17,902 nucleotides of DNA from JBEEMU01 sp043778315 (GTDB lineage: Bacteria; Bacteroidota; Bacteroidia; Chitinophagales; Saprospiraceae). The notes under the pieces were generated by a model, which was not told the DNA's origin, did no database searches, and was given only the letters and a program-made list of their open reading frames with translations. A program made the position numbers and the translations under genes. Shown here piece by piece: positions 1 to 6,499 of the stretch; position 1 is the stretch's first letter; each line of letters starts with the position of its first letter. The stretch is from the NCBI GenBank assembly GCA_043778315.1, contig JAYWGJ010000345.1, positions 1-17,902 on the forward strand. Direction: 5' to 3'.

Positions 1-1667
1 CCGCCCGTCAGCGTAAGCTGATTGCTCACCGACCACGCGTCTTCTGCATAAGCGGAATAGATATTTTGGCGGCTACCGAAAGGCGTAGTCCGCAGTTCGG
101 CAGCGTAATTTAAGACTTGTATATTCGATGGTAAATCGGTATAATCTAAGCTCGAGCCTAAGTTTCGTTTACTTAGTGCGTCCAATTCTTTGGCGTTAAG
201 CTGCACTTGATAACTACCAAAAGGATTGCTACCTGCTTGCAAACTAAACCCACTCGAGGTGAGTTCCAGTCCTGTTTTTATTTTGTGTTTACCAATATAA
301 TATTTGAATTTTTGCTGCGCCTGAATAGTGTTTTCGGTCATTTTGAACAAATTACCTGTGTTCCCAATCTGCGCAATTACCTGCGCCTGCGGATTGAGTA
401 CAGTCACTTGCGGGCGCTCGCCTTTTATTTTCGGTCGGTCGTAGTTCCAATAAATGTAACCAAAACTTACATTTGTTTCGGCTACCAAATTAGCACTTAC
501 ATATTGATTTTTCAAGGCGTACAACATACTCGTTTTGTCCAAAATACTTGCTGCTGACGGAAATACCACACCTGCCTCTGCACCGCCGCCTTGTTTTTCG
601 GTATGGTACAAGCCCCAATTCATAAAGAAAGAAGACCGCAATTTGGTATTCCAGACATAGTCTAATTTGGCAGAAAAAGTATTATTGCGCCCAAGCCCCG
701 ACACCTTTTCGTTCACATTAAGGTCGGGCGAATAGAGGGCGTTGCTGCGCAATTCGTAAGCGTGTTCGGAAGCTATAAAATAATACAACTTATCTTTTTT
801 GAAAGCGCCGCCTGCGCCGTAAGTCAATTGATACCGCCCGTAACTATCATTTACTTGATTACCCAAAAAGTCACGCTGAAAAAACGGCGTTTTTGCTACC
901 AAAAAATTAGGACGCACCACCGCGCCTATTTCGCCGTGATGCTCGTTAGTACCCGACCGATAGGTCACGTTCACTACGCCGTTCGCCGCGTTGCCGTATT
1001 CGGCACTATAATTATTGGTGAGTACCGATACATTTTGCGTAGCACTCGTAATCGCAAATATTTTCGCGCCGCCCAAAAACCGTTCATTATTATCCATACC
1101 CTCCATCAAATACGAGGTGTTTAGCCCGTTGCCGCTATTGATACTAATTAATGGTGCTTCGGGAAAAAAACCAACCGCTTCGGATACATTCGGTAAGCGC
1201 GCCAACATACGTTGCACGTCGCGAGCTTGTACAGGCATATTGAGGAGTTCTTTTACGCCGACTTCGGACGAAACCGTCGCGTTCGTCGTATTAATACGAA
1301 CGGTGCGCTTCGACGCTTTTTTCTCTACTGCGTTCAGCTCAACTGGCTCTTCTATGAGCAGCAAACTCATATCCATATTTTCGGCGAGTGTGATGTCTTG
1401 CTCAAACGCAATAACCATGCCTTCGGGGTTGCGAGTATAAACCACATAAGTGCCTGCCGTAGATAGTCCCTTAAAAAAAACCTTGCCCGAGCCGTCCGTG
1501 ACCGCAGTTTTACGCAAATTGATGAGGCTGTTTTCCAATATAACCGTATCGCTCACCATCGGCGAGTCCTGATTAGCGGAAAGTACCGTGACTTCCAAAT
1601 TAGCTTGTGCAAAGCTGTTCACAACCGCAACCAATAATGTAATAAATGTTGGTATAATAAATTTCAT
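1..1667 (-). CDS. TonB-dependent receptor, N-terminal part (partial)
   Basis: An open frame of 555 codons on the minus strand runs from the ATG at 1667 to the left edge without a stop, so the C-terminal barrel is missing. The N-terminus is a signal peptide (MKFIIPTFITLLVAVVNSFA, cleavage near residue 20). Residues about 22-105 look like a carboxypeptidase-regulatory-like beta-sandwich (TDGSGKVFFKGL, then GTYVVYTRNPEG). Residues about 125-240 look like the Plug domain (LLNMPVQARDVQRMLARLPN, ISINSGNGLNTSYLMEGMDN, SAEYGNAANGVVNVTYRSGT). The rest reads as alternating barrel strands and ends in view with YAEDAWSVSNQLTLTG. The family moves a ligand across the outer membrane using TonB-ExbBD energy; the ligand cannot be read from sequence. 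No SusD gene lies upstream and the usual SusC LEEVVVTG box is absent, so I do not call it SusC. The family call is firm; the substrate is unknown. Confidence 0.9.
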   Translation of the reverse strand, partial: MKFIIPTFITLLVAVVNSFAQANLEVTVLSANQDSPMVSDTVILENSLINLRKTAVTDGSGKVFFKGLSTAGTYVVYTRNPEGMVIAFEQDITLAENMDMSLLLIEEPVELNAVEKKASKRTVRINTTNATVSSEVGVKELLNMPVQARDVQRMLARLPNVSEAVGFFPEAPLISINSGNGLNTSYLMEGMDNNERFLGGAKIFAITSATQNVSVLTNNYSAEYGNAANGVVNVTYRSGTNEHHGEIGAVVRPNFLVAKTPFFQRDFLGNQVNDSYGRYQLTYGAGGAFKKDKLYYFIASEHAYELRSNALYSPDLNVNEKVSGLGRNNTFSAKLDYVWNTKLRSSFFMNWGLYHTEKQGGGAEAGVVFPSAASILDKTSMLYALKNQYVSANLVAETNVSFGYIYWNYDRPKIKGERPQVTVLNPQAQVIAQIGNTGNLFKMTENTIQAQQKFKYYIGKHKIKTGLELTSSGFSLQAGSNPFGSYQVQLNAKELDALSKRNLGSSLDYTDLPSNIQVLNYAAELRTTPFGSRQNIYSAYAEDAWSVSNQLTLTG

Positions 1668-1683
1668 AGATATAATTTGACCA

Positions 1684-1711
1684 CAAAAGTACAATAATAC
1701 ACTGTAAACAA
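1684..1711 (-). promoter_or_regulatory. Possible promoter for the TonB-dependent receptor
   Basis: On the minus strand TACTTTTG (1684-1691) fits the Bacteroidota -7 consensus TAnnTTTG. A TTG (1709-1711) lies 17 bp upstream, at the short end of the usual -33 spacing. The box is only 16 bp from the ATG, which would give a very short leader. It is a weak call based on consensus alone. Confidence 0.35.
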
Positions 1712-1831
1712 CTTTATAGACAGGGTTGTTTTGATGTCATAAAAGGGTTACAATAGAAAAAACAGTATTTTGTGTGGAATAGATTTGATTATTCAAAATA
1801 AAATTAATGCAGCCCTTTCGTTACAAACATA

Positions 1832-1869
1832 AAAAAACTACTCGCCTCCAACGAAACGAGTAGTTTTTT
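1832..1869 (-). terminator. Intrinsic terminator of the DUF4476 gene
   Basis: CTACTCG (1838-1844) and CGAGTAG (1857-1863) form a perfect 7-bp stem with a 12-nt loop. An A-run flanks the left and a T-run the right, extending the stem. Read on the minus strand it ends in a U-tract, about 30 bp after the stop codon at 1899, so it terminates the DUF4476 gene before the receptor gene. It may work in both directions. Confidence 0.85.
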
Positions 1870-1898
1870 ATTGACATCAATATTGTTTGATTGCTAAT

Positions 1899-3341
1899 TT
1901 ATCTGCGATTATTTCTAATGAAATCGGTTAAATTACGGCGACTCGCATCAAAATCAAACACATTATTCACCAAATGATAATTATTTATATCATAAGTATG
2001 TGCGTAAGCATATTTCGCAAAGTCTAAACGGTTGTTTTCGAAGCTGAATATTTTGCATACTTCGCGCACCTGCGCTGCCGTGAAGCAGTTGCTATCGCTG
2101 ATTTGTTTGGCAACTTGCAGGCGCGTATTGTCAAAACTGGAGCTTTTTATCGTCCGCATCGCGTTGTCAAAACCGCCGTTATCCATAGGCGCAGGGCAGC
2201 CGATAGTGCCGTTGTAGCCAGGCACATACGAAGGCGGCGGCGCAGGATTGCCGTAAGCAGGTGGCGCGTTATAGTCGTTACTATTATAATTATTACTGTT
2301 ACCGCGCGGACGGTTGCCAATGTAATTCGTCAAGTCCGCTACGTTGCTATTAAAAGTAAAAAGCGTACCTACACGGAAATAATTGTTCACATCATACACA
2401 TAATCGTAGGCAAATTTAGCGTAATCTAAACGATTATTTTCAAACGTAAATTGCTTGCAAACTTCCATTATTTGGCTCACTGTGAGACAGTTAGTCGAGG
2501 TGATTTGTTTGGCAACTTGTAGGCGCGTGTTCTCGAAAGTCGTTTGGGCGATAGTTCCCAATATATCTTGAAAAGTACGATTATCCACTGGCATCGGGCA
2601 GCCGATAGGTCCGTTGTAGCCTGGCACATATACAGGTGGCGGCGGTGGTAGAGGTGGTGGCGGTGGATTATAATTATCGTAATTATTATTGTAACCGCCG
2701 CCGCCGCGAGGTCCGTCGCCATAAAATCCGCCGCTTCCGCCCGAGTAGGTATAGACGTTATCGTCCAAAAACTCGTTGAATTGGTCTTGATGCTGACGCA
2801 AGACAAATAAATCAGACAAAATTTCGTATTGCGCCCAATCAAAGCAGTTCGAGAACGCCGATTGTACATACAATAACTGCCCGTTCGGGTCGGGATAGAG
2901 TAGTGCGAGTTCGCGGATTTGCCCCGTGAGCAAGCAATTATTTACGGTGAGGTCGCGGATAGCGTTGTCTTGTCCGTTCGTCATGCGCTTGATGCGGAAG
3001 AGTTCGTTGCGGAAGTCCTTACCGAAAAGCGGCGCGTTGCAGCGACGCGGGTCGGGGTGACGACGGCGAAACTCCTGCGCTTGCGGCGACGCGCTATCTA
3101 CACGCGGCTTACCGTCGCGACGGCTGCGCGGCGGCGCGTCCGTAAGTATATTTTGTGGAGTGGTCGGCGCAGGCGTAGTGCTTGGCGCAGGCGGTGCACT
3201 TGGCGTTGGCGCAGGCGTTGCTTGTGTGCGCGGCGTACCTTTTTTGAAGGTGGAGCGTGGCAGTTTGGTTGTTTTTGGGGCTTGTGCAACCAATAAATTG
3301 CCGAAAAGCAAGGCAAAAACGAGTGTAAGAATAGTTTTCAT
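1899..3341 (-). CDS. Secreted protein with three DUF4476-like modules
   Basis: A 480-residue protein with a signal peptide (MKTILTLVFALLFGNLLVAQ). Residues 38-72 are a Pro/Thr/Ala-rich linker. Module 1 (about 101-193, from CNAPLFGKDF) is divergent. Module 2 (about 248-343) and module 3 (about 382-477) are close copies: TRLQVAKQI, then C(L/F)T, EVCK, FENNRLD(Y/F)AK(F/Y)AY and D(V/I)NNY. This is the DUF4476 pattern, a Bacteroidota family of helical modules with no established biochemical role. Modules 2 and 3 are each preceded by YVPGYNG(P/T)IGCP and a low-complexity Gly/Tyr/Asn/Pro linker that includes two runs of five prolines (226-236). Each module has a conserved cysteine pair, which could form disulfides after export. 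No T9SS sorting domain or lipobox is seen, so the destination is periplasm or outside. It appears to be transcribed alone, with a terminator at 1832-1869. Confidence 0.85.
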   Translation of the reverse strand: MKTILTLVFALLFGNLLVAQAPKTTKLPRSTFKKGTPRTQATPAPTPSAPPAPSTTPAPTTPQNILTDAPPRSRRDGKPRVDSASPQAQEFRRRHPDPRRCNAPLFGKDFRNELFRIKRMTNGQDNAIRDLTVNNCLLTGQIRELALLYPDPNGQLLYVQSAFSNCFDWAQYEILSDLFVLRQHQDQFNEFLDDNVYTYSGGSGGFYGDGPRGGGGYNNNYDNYNPPPPPLPPPPPVYVPGYNGPIGCPMPVDNRTFQDILGTIAQTTFENTRLQVAKQITSTNCLTVSQIMEVCKQFTFENNRLDYAKFAYDYVYDVNNYFRVGTLFTFNSNVADLTNYIGNRPRGNSNNYNSNDYNAPPAYGNPAPPPSYVPGYNGTIGCPAPMDNGGFDNAMRTIKSSSFDNTRLQVAKQISDSNCFTAAQVREVCKIFSFENNRLDFAKYAYAHTYDINNYHLVNNVFDFDASRRNLTDFIRNNRR

Positions 3342-3360
3342 GACTGTAAGATTTTAAAAG

Positions 3361-3745
3361 TTAAGAACGCGAAAGTTTTGAGGTTGGGAGATTTTTTAGG
3401 CGCGAAGTGATTTTTAAATATATAGATTTTTTAGGCGCGAAGAAGTTTTTAGATGCAGAGGATTTTTTAAACGCGGAGAAGCAGAGCAACAAAGAGGCAG
3501 AGCGGAGAGGTTTTTTAGGTGTGGGAGGTTTTTGAGAATGTGGTTTTAGGCGCGAAGAAGTTTTTTTTAGGCGCGGAGAGGTTTTTTTAGACGCAGAGAA
3601 GTTTTTTTTAAACGCGAGGAAATTTTTTTAAACGCGGAGAAGCAGAGCAACAAAGAGGCAGAGCGGAGAGATTTTTTGAGTGTAGGAGGTTTGAGACGCG
3701 AAGAAGTTTTTTTAAACGCAGAGAAGCAAAGAAAGAGAGATTTAA
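3361..3745. repeat. Purine-rich array of 20-21 bp repeats with spaced T-tracts
   Basis: This fills most of the 516-bp gene-free stretch 3342-3857. About a dozen degenerate units combine a T5-T8 tract with an A(G/A)(G/A)CGC(G/A)(G/A)AGA(A/G)G-like core. CGC cores sit at 3551, 3572, 3592, 3613 and 3633 (steps 21, 20, 21, 20) and at 3697 and 3717 (step 20); others lie at 3401, 3436 and 3472. A 47-bp stretch at 3463-3509 recurs exactly at 3624-3670, and similarity continues to 3531 and 3692 with four substitutions over 69 bp. The spacing of about two helical turns keeps the T-tracts in phase, so the DNA may be bent. No coding frame is supported here. Confidence 0.8.
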
Positions 3746-3759
3746 GAAAAAGGACTCGA

Positions 3760-3812
3760 TTTTTTCATTTGTTTATACTAATGAAAAAAATGTGCCAAAC
3801 CGTGTGCCAAAC
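3760..3812. repeat. AT hairpin plus a directly repeated 10-mer
   Basis: TTTTTTCAT (3760-3768) and ATGAAAAAA (3781-3789) can form a 9-bp stem with a 12-nt loop. Next to it TGTGCCAAAC occurs twice (3791-3800 and 3803-3812, period 12). Both lie just downstream of the gldC stop codon. The hairpin has no following U-tract, so I do not call it a terminator. Confidence 0.5.
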
Positions 3813-3857
3813 TTCGGAGATTGAGCGAATGGCGGTTTTGAGCGCGTAAATGGTGTT

Positions 3858-4208
3858 CTACACCTGTTTTTTGATGATTTCGGCTTGCTCGCCGAAATAC
3901 TGCGCGAACTGCTGCATGGCGTTGGCGAGTTCGGTGTTTTTGGTGGCGCGGTGATAGGTGTCGCCGAGGGCGCGGAGCGTTTGGTACATCATTCTGTCCA
4001 TTTCTTGGGTCTCCAAATCCTTTGTCCAGAGGTCAATTTTGAGGGTGTCGCGGGTTTTTTCGTCAAAAAGCGAAATCAACATCGCTTTGCAGCTCTGCTG
4101 CGTGCCGCCGTTGGGCATATCGGTTGCCGTCCAAGTGATTTGGCTCGGGACGTTGTCGGCATCTAAACCGATGGTAAATACTAAGTCGGATTGTTTGACT
4201 ATTGACAT
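3858..4208 (-). CDS. gldC: Gliding motility protein GldC
   Basis: A 116-residue protein beginning MSIVKQSDLVFTIGLD. The frame is open up to an ATG at 4274, but that adds 22 residues unlike the family and begins inside a palindrome, so I take the start at 4208. The pattern fits GldC throughout: FTIGLDADNVPSQITWTATD, CKAMLISLFDEKTRDTLKIDLWTKDL, and YQTLRALGDTYHRATKN followed by a C-terminal helix (FAQYFGEQAEIIKK). GldC was first described with gldB in Flavobacterium johnsoniae as a small soluble protein that contributes to gliding, and it is also kept in Bacteroidota not known to glide, so motility cannot be inferred. gldB is not adjacent here. The gene is last in the probable ytxJ-mnmD-gldC group, 87 bp after mnmD. 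Confidence 0.88.
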   Translation of the reverse strand: MSIVKQSDLVFTIGLDADNVPSQITWTATDMPNGGTQQSCKAMLISLFDEKTRDTLKIDLWTKDLETQEMDRMMYQTLRALGDTYHRATKNTELANAMQQFAQYFGEQAEIIKKQV

Positions 4209-4248
4209 TTTATTGATTTTTTTGTTAAAATGTGAATTTTTTATTATT

Positions 4249-4284
4249 ATGAATAGAAATAGGTTTAAACCCATTTCTATTCAT
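4249..4284. repeat. 36-bp near-perfect palindrome between mnmD and gldC
   Basis: ATGAATAGAAAT (4249-4260) and ATTTCTATTCAT (4273-4284) are exact reverse complements. The 12 central bases (AGGTTTAAACCC) continue the dyad except for one mismatched pair, 4261/4272. It fills much of the gap between the mnmD stop (4296) and the gldC start (4208). Read on the minus strand it is followed by an A-rich run, not a T-run, so it does not look like an ordinary terminator. It could be an mRNA hairpin tuning gldC expression or a dyad protein-binding site. Confidence 0.85.
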
Positions 4285-4295
4285 GATATATCCTA

Positions 4296-4976
4296 TTACA
4301 AAGGTTTTACAGCCCTTGTCATCTCCCACTTGCCTACAGGTCCGGGTAGGGATTGCATGATAAAGCCTGCGGCGCGAATATTCCGTCTTACCTGACCTTT
4401 CGCGCAGTACGTTGTTAATACGCCGCCAGGAACTAAGGCTTCGTACATTTGCGTAAACATTTGCTCCGTCCAAAGCTCGGGTTGTGCAATAGGAGCAAAT
4501 GCGTCAAAATAAATAATATCAAACTCGTTACTATATTTTATATGCTCAAATTTATCTTTTACCTTATGTAAATGTATGGTAGTATTAATACTATTATCAA
4601 ATAAAATTTGTTCGTCCCATTCGGTATGGTGCAACCAATTTTGTAGTGCTTTTGCGTTCTCAAACTTATCTAAATACTTATAAAAGTTGAGTTGTTGGAG
4701 TATCTCGAGGCTTACGGGATAATATTCATAAGCTGTATATTCTATATTTACACCTTTATTTATAGCATTTACAAAAGTAAGCAATGCGTTTAAGCCTGTA
4801 CCAAAACCAATTTCTAATATTTTAAGTGTGGAATGGTCTTGCATCGCAGGTAGCAAGGCTGCTTCAATAAAAACGTGTTCCGATTCTTGTATAGCACCGT
4901 ATTTGGAATGATAAGGTGCTTCAAAAGCATCGCTATATATAGTGTGCGAACCATCGCGGGTTTCTTGTATTTCCAT
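4296..4976 (-). CDS. mnmD: tRNA 5-aminomethyl-2-thiouridine methyltransferase MnmD
   Basis: A 226-residue Rossmann-fold methyltransferase. The SAM-binding motif LEIGFGTG is at residues 54-61. The family signature FDAFAPIAQPELW (157-169) carries the catalytic-site Asp and closely matches the N-terminal half of E. coli MnmC. TYCAKGQVRR (189-198) and LPGPVGKWEMTRA (210-222) are further conserved blocks. The enzyme transfers a methyl group from SAM to nm5(s2)U at wobble position 34, the last step to mnm5s2U in certain tRNAs. The FAD oxidoreductase half of MnmC is absent, so this is the stand-alone MnmD form at about the expected length; another enzyme, or a direct nm5U route, must supply the amino group. 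It lies 51 bp downstream of ytxJ on the same strand, consistent with co-transcription. Confidence 0.9.
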   Translation of the reverse strand: MEIQETRDGSHTIYSDAFEAPYHSKYGAIQESEHVFIEAALLPAMQDHSTLKILEIGFGTGLNALLTFVNAINKGVNIEYTAYEYYPVSLEILQQLNFYKYLDKFENAKALQNWLHHTEWDEQILFDNSINTTIHLHKVKDKFEHIKYSNEFDIIYFDAFAPIAQPELWTEQMFTQMYEALVPGGVLTTYCAKGQVRRNIRAAGFIMQSLPGPVGKWEMTRAVKPL

Positions 4977-5027
4977 TTTTAAATTTAAAAACTATTTGTG
5001 TATTATAAATAAAATAATTTTTATTAT

Positions 5028-5360
5028 TTATAACTGCTCGGCTATTTCAGCTACTAATATATTAAGGTGTGTTTCTTCATATATACACTCTCCGTTTTTA
5101 ATTAGTAATACCTGCGGAGACTCGTGGTGTACAGAAAATTGCGCAGCAACAGCATTTGATACTTCGCGGTAGCTTAATAAATCTAAATAATAAGGTATTA
5201 TTTGTTCGGAGGTAAAAGACCAATGTCTTTCTGTACGACTTAAAGCTGTAACAGATATACTGCACCGCGTAGAATGCTTAAATATAAGTACGGGAGTAGT
5301 TGCTGACTCCGCAATTATGTCTTTTATTTGTTCGAGGTTAGTTAATGGAAACCAAGTCAT
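5028..5360 (-). CDS. ytxJ: Bacillithiol-system redox-active protein YtxJ
   Basis: A 110-residue thioredoxin-fold protein. The hallmark IFKHSTRCSIS is at residues 26-36 with a single active-site cysteine, C33, where thioredoxins have CxxC. YYLDLLSYREVSNAVA (57-72) and HHESPQVLLIKNGECIYEETH (78-98), which includes the cis-Pro (SP, 81-82), match the family across its length. A second cysteine, C92, lies in the last strand. YtxJ proteins occur in genomes with bacillithiol and are thought to act as monothiol bacilliredoxin-like enzymes that remove bacillithiol from oxidised protein thiols. That role rests largely on co-occurrence, and no other bacillithiol gene is in the window. It is the first gene of the ytxJ-mnmD-gldC group, with a good promoter match about 100 bp upstream. 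Confidence 0.88.
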   Translation of the reverse strand: MTWFPLTNLEQIKDIIAESATTPVLIFKHSTRCSISVTALSRTERHWSFTSEQIIPYYLDLLSYREVSNAVAAQFSVHHESPQVLLIKNGECIYEETHLNILVAEIAEQL

Positions 5361-5461
5361 AGTGTTTTTAGTTTAAAATTATAAAAATAAATTGCGATTT
5401 TGATACTTTTGTTTGTTGATATATAAAAATAAGTTGTTTTTTTAGACTTATTATTATTTCA

Positions 5462-5493
5462 CAAAGGTAGGTTTTTTTTATTGTATATTACAA
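5462..5493 (-). promoter_or_regulatory. Promoter for ytxJ-mnmD-gldC
   Basis: On the minus strand TACCTTTG (5462-5469) matches the Bacteroidota -7 box TAnnTTTG, and a TTG (5491-5493) lies 21 bp upstream as the -33 element. The predicted leader to the ytxJ ATG is about 95 nt and AT-rich. No internal promoter match was seen before mnmD or gldC. Confidence 0.6.
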
Positions 5494-5547
5494 TCATTTT
5501 CTTTTATATTTTATGATAAAATATTACAATACTATTTAATAAAAAAG

Positions 5548-5679
5548 ATGCTTAATAAAAGTGTAGGAAGCCTTAGTCGAAGTGTAAAGGTACTTAATAA
5601 AAATGTAGGAAGCCTTAGTCGAAATATAAGGGTAGTTATTACATCGATTTTTTTATTGTGTAAAACAAAAAATTATTAA
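5548..5679 (+). CDS. Possible small ORF, 43 residues with a 7-residue periodicity
   Basis: ATG at 5548 opens a 43-codon frame ending in TAA at 5679. It runs straight through the 42-bp tandem repeat and translates it as two 14-residue copies, LNK(S/N)VGSLSR(S/N)(V/I)(K/R)V, each made of two heptads, followed by the hydrophobic tail VITSIFLL and a short basic end. The four substitutions between the copies give only conservative changes (S/N twice, V/I, K/R), which suits a real amphipathic basic peptide. However, all four are A/G changes and the open frame may be chance, because a 21-bp repeat keeps whichever frame it starts with. No good ribosome-binding site or promoter is apparent; a lone TACTTTTG lies 137 bp upstream. 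I recognise no family. Confidence 0.25.
   Translation: MLNKSVGSLSRSVKVLNKNVGSLSRNIRVVITSIFLLCKTKNY
5552..5635. repeat. Tandem repeat, 2 x 42 bp (4 x 21 bp)
   Basis: Units 5551-5592 and 5593-5634 are 42 bp each and differ at four positions. Each splits into two 21-bp half-units (starting at 5552, 5573, 5594 and 5615) in an ABAB order. All four share TTA at positions 1-3, T at 5, AA at 8-9, T at 11 and TA at 13-14. The array ends 62 bp upstream of the -33 element of the plus promoter at 5698-5727. A 21-bp step is two helical turns, as in iteron or operator arrays, but seven codons per unit also fits a coding repeat. Confidence 0.85.
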
Positions 5680-5697
5680 AAAATAATTTAATTTTTA

Positions 5698-5727
5698 TTT
5701 GTTTGTTAAATAAATGTATTACATTTG
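5698..5727 (+). promoter_or_regulatory. Promoter for the orphan gene at 5809
   Basis: TTTG (5698-5701), an 18-bp spacer and TACATTTG (5720-5727) match the Bacteroidota -33/-7 consensus very well. Transcription would begin near 5735. This excludes the ATG at 5725 as start codon and supports the ATG at 5809. Confidence 0.7.
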
Positions 5728-5808
5728 CATTATTGTATGATACATTATAATAAAAGTTATTCTAATAAAAATAAAAAACCTTACTATTTATCTAAAACTA
5801 TCAAAAAA

Positions 5809-6465
5809 ATGGCAAGAAAACCATTAGATTTTGCTAACATGGCTGCACTTGGAATCAGCGTAGCTACTTCGTGGCAAACACGACATCCTAATTACACCGT
5901 AAAATTTACTACGGCAACTGTTTTACTCACTACTTCCGTTGCATTTAGAGATAAAGCAATGATAAACCAAGCGCAAGACGGTCTGAAAAAGGACAATACA
6001 GTTGCATTAAAAACTATTAATACCGAAGTAAAGGACGCGGTAAAAATACTACGCCGATATATACAAGGAGAATATCCTACTCTAAAAGATTGGTCTGCCT
6101 ATTTTTCCGCGTATGGCTTAGAGTCGGTCGCGCAACGTACCTATAGCTTGCCATCAGACAACGATAGACGTATTCAGCGTCTTAATATTTTGGTAAATAA
6201 GCTACAAGAGCCTAATAATCCTTTTGCTTTACGCGATTATGGATTAGTTTATTGGCAAAACCTATTAACTCGTTTAGAGAATGAATGGACGTTAAGTAAA
6301 ACGCTTAAAGGTGACAAAACAACTTTGTCATCTGAAACTGTGGCATACATGACTGAGGTATCAGAAACGTTACAAAAACTATACGCCTCTATTCGTATCG
6401 ATTTTCCGAAGGCAAATATAGCTAAAACCTTTCGTGAATTTGGTTTCTTAAATGAAGTTTTTTAA
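5809..6465 (+). CDS. Hypothetical protein, 218 residues, probably all-helical
   Basis: I do not recognise this family. The frame is open from an ATG at 5725, but that codon lies inside the -7 box, so the start is taken at MARKPLDFANMAALG (5809). The 218 residues look mostly helical. There is a mildly hydrophobic stretch at 31-46 (VKFTTATVLLTTSVAF), too polar for a confident membrane helix. Amphipathic helices follow, for example at 66-87 (ALKTINTEVKDAVKILRRYI) and 145-168 (DYGLVYWQNLLTRLENEWTL region). There is no signal peptide, no cysteine and no obvious catalytic motif, so it is probably cytoplasmic and structural or regulatory. It is the only plus-strand gene supported with confidence, stands alone with its own promoter and terminator, and is more AT-rich than the neighbouring envelope genes, which may mean a recent arrival. 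Its reality as a gene is well supported by promoter, length and terminator. Confidence 0.75.
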   Translation: MARKPLDFANMAALGISVATSWQTRHPNYTVKFTTATVLLTTSVAFRDKAMINQAQDGLKKDNTVALKTINTEVKDAVKILRRYIQGEYPTLKDWSAYFSAYGLESVAQRTYSLPSDNDRRIQRLNILVNKLQEPNNPFALRDYGLVYWQNLLTRLENEWTLSKTLKGDKTTLSSETVAYMTEVSETLQKLYASIRIDFPKANIAKTFREFGFLNEVF

Positions 6466-6499
6466 GCGTAAGTAATCAAATTATTATTATAAATAACAA

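Larger units (their letters stand above)
5361..5808. other. Divergent intergenic region of 448 bp
   Basis: A strongly AT-rich region between ytxJ (minus) and the orphan gene at 5809 (plus). It holds one promoter match in each direction, a 4 x 21 bp repeat and a possible 43-codon ORF, each listed separately. A further -7-like TACTTTTG lies on the plus strand at 5404-5411 without a matching -33 element. Confidence 0.7.

Noticed and set aside
1..1667. SusC of a polysaccharide utilisation locus
   Set aside because: There is no SusD partner or glycoside hydrolase in view, and no typical SusC TonB-box/Plug signature; the downstream side is outside the window.
1824..1831. TATGTTTG -7 box on the minus strand upstream of the receptor
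   Set aside because: It overlaps the terminator, and its only -33 candidate lies in the hairpin loop; probably chance.
3361..3745. CRISPR-like array
   Set aside because: The units are short, degenerate and contiguous, with no unique spacers of constant length and no cas genes nearby.
3791..3812. Sigma-54 promoter (TGGCAC on the minus strand)
   Set aside because: The -12 element does not fit (TTGG instead of TTGC at the right spacing), and it lies over 440 bp from the next start codon; it is better described as a direct repeat.
4209..4274. N-terminal extension of GldC from the ATG at 4274
   Set aside because: The 22 added residues do not fit the family, and the codon lies inside the palindrome; MSIVKQ at 4208 matches the expected start.
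5725..5808. Upstream ATG as start of the orphan gene (28 extra residues)
   Set aside because: The codon overlaps the -7 box of the only good promoter, and the extra residues are low-complexity and Lys/Tyr/Asn-rich.
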